This document shows, one piece after another, positions 1-5,748 of a stretch of DNA of 5,762 bases. Every line of letters starts with the position of its first letter. Position 1 is the first letter of the stretch. Under the pieces are notes generated by a model that had not been told where the DNA came from, made no database searches, and saw only the letters and a list, made by a program, of their open reading frames with translations. The position numbers and the translations under genes are program-made. Source of the DNA: CAYOPZ01 sp964406005 (GTDB taxonomy: Bacteria > Bacteroidota > Bacteroidia > Bacteroidales > SM23-62); the NCBI GenBank assembly GCA_964406005.1, contig CAYOPZ010000062.1, forward strand, positions 1-5,762. The letters run 5' to 3'.

Positions 1-18
1 GCGCAGCAAAATTTGCCG

Positions 19-32
19 GCTGCGGTTTCACA
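19..32 (+). repeat. Short direct repeat, copy 1 (left edge)
   Basis: GCTGCGGTTTCACA occurs here and again at the extreme right edge of the window (5749-5762). The identity is 14 nt, and the right copy may continue beyond the window. Confidence 0.4.
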
Positions 33-64
33 GTATCTGATCATTATTAGTATTCATATTTTTA

Positions 65-97
65 AATAAAAAAATCCCGGCCTTTCTGACCGGGATT
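65..97 (-). terminator. Hairpin with T-tract on the minus-strand side
   Basis: AATCCCGG (73-80) pairs perfectly with CCGGGATT (90-97) around a 9-nt loop. Read on the minus strand, the stem is followed by a T-rich run (the complement of AAATAAAAAAA at 64-74), the form of an intrinsic terminator. Read on the + strand, the stem is followed by GATATAC with no T-tract. No minus-strand gene is visible immediately to the right, where nth lies on the + strand. It may be a poorly bidirectional terminator for a + strand gene ending near position 50, or may end an antisense transcript. Confidence 0.5.
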
Positions 98-245
98 GAT
101 ATACAGTTAAGATATAACAATTTTATGACCCCGGTCCGCCCTGAATCCGGAAGAAATAAAAATAGTTATATTCAAAAAGTCTTTTCATGATCTCATAATG
201 AGTGTGTAAACGTAAGGATTCTTTTTATTATTTGCAAATATTGGC
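98..245 (+). other. AT-rich leader upstream of nth
   Basis: This stretch has no open frame of note and no Shine-Dalgarno before the nth ATG. I find no good TTTG/TAnnTTTG pair; the nearest resemblance (TATTATTTG just before the start) is off-consensus. An 11-nt palindrome, CTCAT-A-ATGAG, sits at 192-202 and might be an operator, but one small palindrome in AT-rich DNA is weak evidence. The nth promoter is presumably here but I cannot place it. Confidence 0.4.
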
Positions 246-893
246 ATGACGAGATTAAGCAAAAAGCAAAGGGTGGAGGCTGTGATCGAGTATTTTATGG
301 AACGCATGCCTGAGCCGGAAACGGAACTGTCATATGAAAATCCCTATGAATTGATAGTGGCTGTAATCCTTTCGGCACAATGTACCGACAAAAGGGTTAA
401 CCTGATCACCCCGGTTTTCTTCAAAAAATTTCCTTCTCCCCAGGCGCTTTCACACGCAGGGCAGGATGAGGTATATCAGGTCATCAGGAGCTGTTCCTAC
501 CCGAATAACAAGGCCAGGCATCTGATCGGTATGGCAAAGGTCCTTACGGAAGAATTTAAAAACCAGGTTCCCGGGGACATCGAAAGCCTGCAGAAGCTTC
601 CGGGTATCGGAAGAAAATCTGCCAATGTCATCGCCTCCGTGGTTCATAAAATCCCTGTTATGCCGGTGGATACCCATGTCTTTCGCGTATCTTCCAGAAT
701 CGGCCTTACAAGCGGAGCCAAAACTCCCCTGAGTGCGGAAAAACAGCTTACGGCAGCTTTTCCTGAAGAACTGATACCGCACGCACACCACTGGCTCATC
801 CTGCATGGCAGGTATGTTTGCAAGGCAAGGAAGCCCAGATGCAGTGAATGCGGGTTAACATCCGTTTGCAGGTATTACAGCGAACTTTCTTAA
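246..893 (+). CDS. nth: Endonuclease III (DNA glycosylase/AP lyase)
   Basis: This is a base-excision repair enzyme that removes oxidised pyrimidines and cleaves the abasic site by beta-elimination; it acts in the cytoplasm on DNA. The 215-residue length matches the family (E. coli Nth has 211). Seen directly: the helix-hairpin-helix LPGIGRKSANVI at residues 118-129 with the catalytic lysine K124 (equivalent to E. coli K120), and the catalytic aspartate D142 in VDTHVFRV (equivalent to D138). The C-terminal 4Fe-4S ligands are C192, C199, C202 and C208 with the exact C-x6-C-x2-C-x5-C spacing. The early LSAQCTDKRVN segment is also typical. The ATG at 246 has no Shine-Dalgarno, only an A/T-rich leader, as is common in Bacteroidota. 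The stop lies 23 nt before the preferred start of the next gene, so it may lead a three-gene transcript. All key residues are intact and the call is secure. Confidence 0.97.
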   Translation: MTRLSKKQRVEAVIEYFMERMPEPETELSYENPYELIVAVILSAQCTDKRVNLITPVFFKKFPSPQALSHAGQDEVYQVIRSCSYPNNKARHLIGMAKVLTEEFKNQVPGDIESLQKLPGIGRKSANVIASVVHKIPVMPVDTHVFRVSSRIGLTSGAKTPLSAEKQLTAAFPEELIPHAHHWLILHGRYVCKARKPRCSECGLTSVCRYYSELS

Positions 894-916
894 TTTTACA
901 GGTCCTTATTACAGGC

Positions 917-1810
917 ATGGTCATAAAGAAGAAAATACTGGTATTCCTGTTTCTTTCGGCCCTTCTGATCATTCCATCGTCGTACCAGATCAGGCGGCTG
1001 GATTACCGGGACGCAAGGATGAAAAATGTATGCAAGGATCTCAGAGGGAATGTGCTGCTTTATTTTATTTTCATTGATACGAGAACCACGGCACCCTGGA
1101 CGGAATTCGACATACAGACCACCATTGATTCCGTAAGGACAGCGATCAACTGGCTGCATTCGGAGGCAGAAAAGAATCAAATCCCTCTGAACATAACAGC
1201 TGATTTCTATATAGGAAACGATTATACAACCATTGCCAAAAACCTGCCGGGAAAATCGGTCCTGGCATCGGTCAGCGAACCCAGTTACAGGAAGGCAAAA
1301 GAAAGCATAAACAGGTGGGCGGACGGCATCGCAAGAACAGTGGGCAGGTCTTTTACCCTCCGCAGCAAGGAGGGAATACCGGATTTAAAAAGTCCGAACA
1401 ACAAAGAACGTCTCGTGGCATTTCTGAGGGACAAGAACAATGTGGAAAGCGTTGCACTGATGTATTTTGTGAACAACTACTACAAGAAGGATATCTCCGT
1501 ACCAGTGAACATATTCGATACGGAAGATGTCGAATTTGCCATTGTCAGTTACAAATACGCTGCGGAGATTGCACATAACTTTCTCAATCTTTACGGAGCA
1601 GCGGATATGCATGAAACGATTTACCGGCGGAACGTTCGGAAAATAAAAGAATTGCACAGGATATTTCCCCGCGACATCATGCAGAATCCATACGGAGTAT
1701 CCATCAGGGAAATGGAAATGGGGGAATATACCAAATACCTGATCGGCTGGACCGAGGACCTGGACCCCTCGCTTGAGGAAATGATGACAGATAAGCTGAT
1801 GAATTACTAG
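917..1810 (+). CDS. Exported zincin-like protein with degenerate metal-binding motif
   Basis: The function is unknown. I chose the ATG at 917 (297 residues) because it gives a signal or anchor sequence: lysines 4-6 followed by a hydrophobic run at residues 7-20. The upstream in-frame ATG at 848 lies inside nth and would add 23 residues ahead of this signal. The mature part therefore probably lies outside the inner membrane. The C-terminal third resembles predicted zinc peptidases that read roughly HELLHLFGAADLY and end in a DIM...YLIGWTD segment; this is from memory, not a search. Here the segment is HNFLNLYGAADMH (residues 220-232), with H220 and D230 kept but the catalytic Glu and second His replaced by N221 and N224. 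DIMQNPYG (253-260) could supply a Met-turn, and YLIGWTEDLDP follows near the C-terminus. The frame is open and undamaged, which argues for a retained non-proteolytic protein and not a pseudogene. The gene ends 3 nt before the desulfurase-SelD fusion, so co-transcription is likely. Confidence 0.85.
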   Translation: MVIKKKILVFLFLSALLIIPSSYQIRRLDYRDARMKNVCKDLRGNVLLYFIFIDTRTTAPWTEFDIQTTIDSVRTAINWLHSEAEKNQIPLNITADFYIGNDYTTIAKNLPGKSVLASVSEPSYRKAKESINRWADGIARTVGRSFTLRSKEGIPDLKSPNNKERLVAFLRDKNNVESVALMYFVNNYYKKDISVPVNIFDTEDVEFAIVSYKYAAEIAHNFLNLYGAADMHETIYRRNVRKIKELHRIFPRDIMQNPYGVSIREMEMGEYTKYLIGWTEDLDPSLEEMMTDKLMNY

Positions 1811-1813
1811 GCG

Positions 1814-4021
1814 ATGAAAACCACGCAATCCATTTATCTGGATTATAATGCCACAACGCCCGTTGACCCTGAAGTCGCAGCCGCCATGAAACCGGCGCTG
1901 GATTCCATGTTCGGAAATCCCTCAAGCCAGCACAGATTCGGTCTTGAAGCAAGGAAAATGGTAGAAACCGCCAGAAACCAGGTGGCTGCGCTGATCGGAT
2001 GCACGCCCGAAGAGATCATTTTTACCAGCGGCGGTACGGAATCAAACAATCATGCCATAAAAGGGGTTGCCCTGGCCCACCGCCAGAAAGGCAGGCACAT
2101 CATTACTTCCGGCATTGAACATCCGGCTGTTCTCGAAGTATGCAGGTACCTTCAAAAAGAAGGCTTCGAAGTTTCCTATATCCCCGTGGACAGTTCAGGA
2201 AGGATACTGATCTCCGTCCTCGAAGAGGCCATACGGAAAGACACCATACTCATTTCGGTCATGCACGCCAATAACGAAACCGGCACCATACAGCCCCTGG
2301 CGGAGATCGGCAGGCTTGCCAGGTCGAGGGGAATTATTTTTCATACCGATGCAGCACAAAGCGCTGGAAAAATCGCTTGTAACGTGGATGAACTCGGGGT
2401 GGACCTGCTTTCGATCGCAGGGCATAAATTATACGGCCCAAAAGGCATTGGTGCCCTGTATATCAGGCAGGGCACACAGGTTGAAAAACTCATGCACGGG
2501 GCAGATCACGAGGGTAACCGCCGTGCCGGGACAGAAAATGTACCCGAAATTGTGGGACTCGGGAAAGCCTGCGCCCTGGCACAACGGGACCTCCTTGAAA
2601 ACCAGGAGAAAATGAGACAGGCAAGAGACCTTCTGTGGAAGCAGGTTTCCTCTGCGCTTCCCGCTATCAAATGGAACGGATCTGCCGAACTGTGCCTTCC
2701 GAACACTTTAAGCGTAAGTTTTCCGGGAATGATTGCCGGTACTCTTCTCTCGGCCCTGGAAGGAATTGCCGCTTCTGCCGGTGCTGCCTGCCATACAGGC
2801 GATCAGGCGGTTTCACATGTACTGGATGCCATGGGTGTTGATGTTTCCGATGCCATGGGCACAATCCGTTTCTCTACAGGAAAGAATACGGATAAGGACG
2901 AAATCAGGAAAGCTGCCGGTATGATCGTTAAAGTGGTCAGGTCCCTGGGCGGGCAGGAAGAAAGAAAGGATGATATGTCTCAGGATCCTGTCAGGCTTAC
3001 GCGGTATACGCACGGGATGGGATGCGCATGTAAATTAAGGCCACAGGATCTTGAACAGGTACTGAAAAAAATGCCTCATCCCAGGGATCCCTTCATCCTG
3101 ATCAATGCAAGAGATGCGGATGATGCCACTGTATGGAAGATCGACGAGGAAAAAGCCTGGGTGGAATCGGTTGATTTTTTCACCCCTGTGGTGGATGATC
3201 CCTTTACATTCGGAGCTGTCGCCGCAGCAAATGCACTGAGTGACCTCTATGCAATGGGGGCAAAACCGCTTTTCGCACTGAACATTGCAGCTTTCCCGGC
3301 AAAAAGGCTGCCCCTGTCTGTTCTGGAAGAAATCCAGAACGGTGCGCTGTCCATTGCGGAAAAGGCAGCTGTACATATTCTCGGCGGCCATACAATTGAA
3401 GACAATGAACTGAAATTTGGCCTTGTGGTGAACGGACTGGTACACCCCGACCGGATAATGAAAAACAATGGCGCCTGTGTGGGGGATTCCCTTGTCCTCA
3501 CCAAACCCCTGGGTACCGGAATTTTGACAACCGCCCTGAAAAAAGGGGCGCTTGGGGATGAGGAATATGCGGCACTGGTAAAGAACATGACCACCCTGAA
3601 CAAAGGGGCGGCGGAATCCATCACGGGTTTTCATGTCAATGCCTGTACCGATGTAACCGGATTCGGGTTGCTGGGTCATTTGCTCGAGATACTGAAGGCC
3701 AGCCATGTAAGCGCCGAAATTACAGCGGCAAAGGTTCCCCTTTTAAAAGGGGTCAGCCGGCATGCGGCAAATGGCCTTGTCCCGGGCGGAAGCTTGCAGA
3801 ACCTTAGCCATATCGATCCTTATACGGACTGGCATGCCGGGATTTCACAGAATCTAAGACAGATACTTTCCGATGCACAAACCTCGGGCGGGCTGCTTTT
3901 CTCAGTCCCTGCAGACCAGGCAGGGGATATCACCAGGGCCCTTGCTCAAAACGATTGTACCGAAGCTGCCATCATCGGATCCATACGGGAAAAATCAGAT
4001 AAGTACCTGTATGTAGTGTAA
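1814..4021 (+). CDS. selD: Cysteine desulfurase - selenide, water dikinase fusion (NifS/IscS-SelD)
   Basis: This is a 735-residue bifunctional protein. Residues 1 to about 378 form a class V PLP cysteine desulfurase: LDYNATTP near the N-terminus, GGTESNN at 73-79, H103, HANNETG at 151-157, D179 and Q182, the PLP lysine K205 in GHKLYGPKGIGALY, and the persulfide cysteine C326 in SAGAACHTG. A hydrophilic linker of about ten residues (GGQEERKDD) leads into SelD, residues 388-735. SelD makes selenophosphate from selenide and ATP. Its active site reads THGMGCACK with C404 (equivalent to E. coli C17, coded TGC, not UGA) and K407 (equivalent to K20). VDFFTPVVDDP, GGHTIEDNE, LTKPLGTG, TDVTGFGLLGH and DAQTSGGL follow in family order. 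Both halves are full length with all key residues. Inference: the desulfurase half supplies selenium from selenocysteine, or persulfide-bound selenium, directly to SelD. No SelA, SelB or MnmH is nearby. The start is 3 nt after the preceding stop, which suggests translational coupling. Confidence 0.96.
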   Translation: MKTTQSIYLDYNATTPVDPEVAAAMKPALDSMFGNPSSQHRFGLEARKMVETARNQVAALIGCTPEEIIFTSGGTESNNHAIKGVALAHRQKGRHIITSGIEHPAVLEVCRYLQKEGFEVSYIPVDSSGRILISVLEEAIRKDTILISVMHANNETGTIQPLAEIGRLARSRGIIFHTDAAQSAGKIACNVDELGVDLLSIAGHKLYGPKGIGALYIRQGTQVEKLMHGADHEGNRRAGTENVPEIVGLGKACALAQRDLLENQEKMRQARDLLWKQVSSALPAIKWNGSAELCLPNTLSVSFPGMIAGTLLSALEGIAASAGAACHTGDQAVSHVLDAMGVDVSDAMGTIRFSTGKNTDKDEIRKAAGMIVKVVRSLGGQEERKDDMSQDPVRLTRYTHGMGCACKLRPQDLEQVLKKMPHPRDPFILINARDADDATVWKIDEEKAWVESVDFFTPVVDDPFTFGAVAAANALSDLYAMGAKPLFALNIAAFPAKRLPLSVLEEIQNGALSIAEKAAVHILGGHTIEDNELKFGLVVNGLVHPDRIMKNNGACVGDSLVLTKPLGTGILTTALKKGALGDEEYAALVKNMTTLNKGAAESITGFHVNACTDVTGFGLLGHLLEILKASHVSAEITAAKVPLLKGVSRHAANGLVPGGSLQNLSHIDPYTDWHAGISQNLRQILSDAQTSGGLLFSVPADQAGDITRALAQNDCTEAAIIGSIREKSDKYLYVV
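2951..2977 (+). promoter_or_regulatory. Possible internal ribosome binding site and start of a free SelD
   Basis: The linker between the two fused domains is encoded by a purine-rich stretch containing AGGAAG (2955-2960) and AAAGGA (2965-2970), followed after 4 nt by an in-frame ATG at 2975. AAAGGA is complementary to the UCCUUU at the 3' end of bacterial 16S rRNA. Starting here would give a 348-residue protein, essentially the length of stand-alone SelD (E. coli 347). The confident gene starts at 246, 917, 1814, 4271 and 5207 have no comparable Shine-Dalgarno, which makes this one notable. It may be a relic of an ancestral separate selD or still be active. The spacing is a little short, and a Lys/Glu/Asp-rich linker is purine-rich by nature, so chance is possible. 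Confidence 0.4.
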
Positions 4022-4024
4022 CTT

Positions 4025-4047
4025 CGGTCAGACCATGCAACTGACCG
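4025..4047 (+). terminator. Hairpin after the desulfurase-SelD stop, possible terminator or mRNA 3' end
   Basis: CGGTCAG (4025-4031) pairs perfectly with CTGACCG (4041-4047) around a 9-nt loop, starting 4 nt after the TAA. No T-tract follows, so it is not a canonical intrinsic terminator. It may protect the 3' end of the message or terminate weakly. Confidence 0.45.
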
Positions 4048-4189
4048 CTGGTGCTGTTAAAATAAATCGGGTCTCAGCGGACCGGTTCCCGTAGGGCAAG
4101 CGGGTGCAGGCAAAGGTAATTTCCTTTGTAGTTCGATTATAACTGTCTGATTAATTGACGATTACAAGATTTTCACAAAGCGATTTTAT
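4048..4189 (+). other. Non-coding leader/intergenic DNA with further short inverted repeats
   Basis: No credible gene is seen in this stretch. Its first half is GC-rich and holds nested or alternative pairings: GGTC (4070-4073) with GACC (4080-4083), CGGG (4068-4071) with CCCG (4088-4091), CCCG (4088-4091) with CGGG (4101-4104), and a clean 6-bp stem CAAAGG (4111-4116) with CCTTTG (4123-4128) over a 6-nt loop. The second half becomes AT-rich towards the putative promoter. I checked for a tRNA or tRNA-Sec and found no convincing cloverleaf. It could encode a structured RNA or attenuator, or simply be spacer. Confidence 0.3.
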
Positions 4190-4219
4190 TTTGTTTTTTA
4201 AAAAAAAGTGTTATTTTTA
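4190..4219 (+). promoter_or_regulatory. Putative Bacteroidota-type promoter for the lipoprotein operon
   Basis: TTTG at 4190-4193 and TATTTTTA at 4212-4219 are separated by 18 nt. This is close to the Bacteroidota primary sigma consensus (TTTG, 19-21 nt, TAnnTTTG): the -7 element matches in 5 of its 6 fixed positions and the spacing is one short. Transcription would start around 4225, giving a 5' UTR of about 45 nt before the ATG at 4271 and excluding the upstream in-frame GTG at 4208. The region is very AT-rich, so chance matches are easy. Confidence 0.4.
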
Positions 4220-4270
4220 CTACACATATACCCCGACAAATCTGAATGCTTATCTAAAAACAGATGCCAT

Positions 4271-5194
4271 ATGTCAAAAAAGTCAAGCCACCTTTTACCT
4301 GTTCAACTGACTGCAATTTTGCTTGTTGCGGTTTTAATGGCAGGATGCAGCTCGGACAGGAAAAAAACCGGTTCAGATGAAATTACCCTCGATGAGACCG
4401 AAGTTGATGCCGGTCTGCTGGAAGATATAAATAATGCAAGGCAAATATTCTATTCCCTGCCTTCGCCGCTCGAAACAGCAATGCTTATCAAAAGCGCGGG
4501 CGCAACCTACAATGCAGAACTGTTGAATCCCACCGAAAATACCTCCAATTATACAACGAACAAAAGCATGGCGTTAAATCTCGGAATCTATACAACCGAT
4601 CTGAGCTTTTCCAGCCTGTTCGACCAGACCCAGACCTCAATTCAGTACATGAATGCCGCTAAGCTGATGGCGGACGGGCTTGGAATTCTTGATGCCATTG
4701 ATAACAACACGATCGAAAGGCTGGAGGAAAATGTGAACAACAGGGATGTGATCATGGATATAATTTCGGAAACATTCATGAATTCAAGCTCTTTCCTGAC
4801 TGAAAACGAAAGGCCCGCCCTGGCGTCCATTGTTCTTGTCGGAGGCTGGGTAGAAGGTTTATACATCGCATGCAACCTGGTCGGGGATGAATCCATAGAA
4901 GACAACAAACTGGTTGAACGGATCGTCGATCAGAAACTATCTCTGGACATTGTGTTGAAATTACTTGATGACAACAAGGACAATGTAGATGTTGCAGACA
5001 TAATTGCAAACATTGCAGACCTCAGGGGAACATTTGACAAAATCGTTATAACAACCTCAGAGATCGAAGCCGTACCAGATGTGGAAACAAACATAACGAT
5101 TCTGAAATCAGAATCCTCCACCAATCTGACACAGGAGATATTTCAGGAGCTGCAGGAAAAAATCACAGTGCTGAGAACAAACTTCATATCATAA
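4271..5194 (+). CDS. Envelope lipoprotein of unknown function
   Basis: I do not know its function. The ATG at 4271 gives 307 residues with a classic lipoprotein signal: basic MSKK, a hydrophobic stretch at residues 12-23, and a lipobox LMAGC with the lipidated cysteine C26. A GTG-initiated extension back to 4208 is possible in frame but would put 21 extra residues before the signal and would overlap the likely promoter, so I reject it. After a polar spacer (about 27-50) the protein looks mostly helical and acidic. A distinctive segment at 61-126 contains YSLPSPLETA, LLNPTENTSNYTT and ALNLGIYTTDLSFSSLFDQ, and GGWVEGLYIA follows at 191-200. From memory, similar proteins recur in Bacteroidota as hypothetical lipoproteins. 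The residues after C26 (SSDRKK) do not show the acidic surface-export signal known from Bacteroides and Flavobacteriia, so a periplasm-facing location is slightly favoured. It is followed 12 nt later by a secreted-protein gene, very likely in the same operon. Confidence 0.9.
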   Translation: MSKKSSHLLPVQLTAILLVAVLMAGCSSDRKKTGSDEITLDETEVDAGLLEDINNARQIFYSLPSPLETAMLIKSAGATYNAELLNPTENTSNYTTNKSMALNLGIYTTDLSFSSLFDQTQTSIQYMNAAKLMADGLGILDAIDNNTIERLEENVNNRDVIMDIISETFMNSSSFLTENERPALASIVLVGGWVEGLYIACNLVGDESIEDNKLVERIVDQKLSLDIVLKLLDDNKDNVDVADIIANIADLRGTFDKIVITTSEIEAVPDVETNITILKSESSTNLTQEIFQELQEKITVLRTNFIS

Positions 5195-5206
5195 AAATAC
5201 CGCTCT

Positions 5207-5647
5207 ATGAAAAAGATTTTTCAATTTTCTGTTGCAGCTGCTTTACTGGCCGTATTACCTCTGACGGTAAATGCACAATGCAAAGGATTCGCCAAGAAAA
5301 TCTGTAAAGTTGAGCTTTCACCATATATTCACGATGGTAATTACCACGCAGCCATCCTTAGCATCGGAGAAGAAGCTGAATTGTATAAAACCTTTTATTC
5401 GGAAACGGATTACAGGATTACTGTCTGCGGATCAGATGCACTTCCCGACATCGAGTTCAGGATTATAGATTCTGACCGGAATATACTTTATAACAACGAA
5501 TCCAGAGATTATGCCAGAAGCTGGGATTTCAGGCTTGAGGCAAGCCAGCAATTGAAAATCGAAGTCAGCGTCCCTGCCGGCGAAGGCCTTCCGGAAGATG
5601 TTATCAGTGGTTGTGTGGCCATTATGTTTGGCTTTCAGGAAGATTAA
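5207..5647 (+). CDS. Small secreted protein of unknown function
   Basis: This 146-residue protein has a signal peptide (MKKIFQF, then a hydrophobic run at about 8-19) and a probable signal peptidase I site after VNA at residue 23, leaving a mature protein that begins QCKGFAKK. The mature part has four cysteines (C25, C33, C74, C136), consistent with disulfides in the periplasm or outside the cell. The second half alternates polar and hydrophobic residues (DIEFRIID, SWDFRLEA, LKIEVSVP, CVAIMFGF) and looks like a beta-sandwich, but I cannot assign a family. The ATG is 12 nt after the lipoprotein stop, behind an A-rich leader without a Shine-Dalgarno, so the two genes are probably co-transcribed. 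A strong terminator follows the stop. There is no enzyme motif that I recognise; a structural, binding or partner role to the lipoprotein is only a guess. Confidence 0.88.
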   Translation: MKKIFQFSVAAALLAVLPLTVNAQCKGFAKKICKVELSPYIHDGNYHAAILSIGEEAELYKTFYSETDYRITVCGSDALPDIEFRIIDSDRNILYNNESRDYARSWDFRLEASQQLKIEVSVPAGEGLPEDVISGCVAIMFGFQED

Positions 5648-5673
5648 CCCTACCTGCTTAAACACATAACACA

Positions 5674-5702
5674 GGGCCGCTCCTCAACGGGCGGCCTTTT
5701 TG
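5674..5702 (+). terminator. Rho-independent terminator of the lipoprotein/secreted-protein operon
   Basis: A perfect 6-bp GC stem, GGCCGC at 5675-5680 and GCGGCC at 5691-5696, encloses a 10-nt loop and is followed directly by TTTTTGTT. It lies 27 nt after the stop of the secreted-protein gene. The minus-strand side has no T-tract, so it acts mainly in the + direction. Confidence 0.85.
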
Positions 5703-5748
5703 TTGTAATCAGATCCTGTGAAGAGCAGCCTTAAATCTCTGATTTCCA

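Noticed and set aside
3..50. Possible C-terminal tail of an upstream + strand gene ending AGCGFTVSDHY at a TAG (48-50)
   Set aside because: Only about 15 codons are visible, another frame is also open to 69, and I recognise no family, so it cannot be supported as a gene.
192..202. 11-nt palindrome CTCATAATGAG upstream of nth as an operator
   Set aside because: It is single, short and in AT-rich DNA, with no adjacent promoter that I can place; it is mentioned only within the leader description.
848..916. Longer start for the zincin-like gene, overlapping nth by 46 nt
   Set aside because: The ATG at 917 begins exactly at a basic-plus-hydrophobic signal sequence; the upstream extension reads out-of-frame nth DNA and would bury that signal.
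3035..3706. Long minus-strand open frame of 223 codons inside selD
   Set aside because: It is fully opposite the well-supported SelD domain, its translation has no recognisable motif, and it is explained as a shadow of the coding strand.
4048..4140. tRNA-Sec or other tRNA next to selD (GTTCGATT at 4131-4138 resembles a T-loop)
   Set aside because: The flanking bases do not form a 5-bp T-stem and no acceptor, D or anticodon arm can be built on either strand.
4208..4270. GTG-initiated N-terminal extension of the lipoprotein
   Set aside because: It would place 21 residues before a standard lipoprotein signal, and the region overlaps the likely promoter and 5' UTR.
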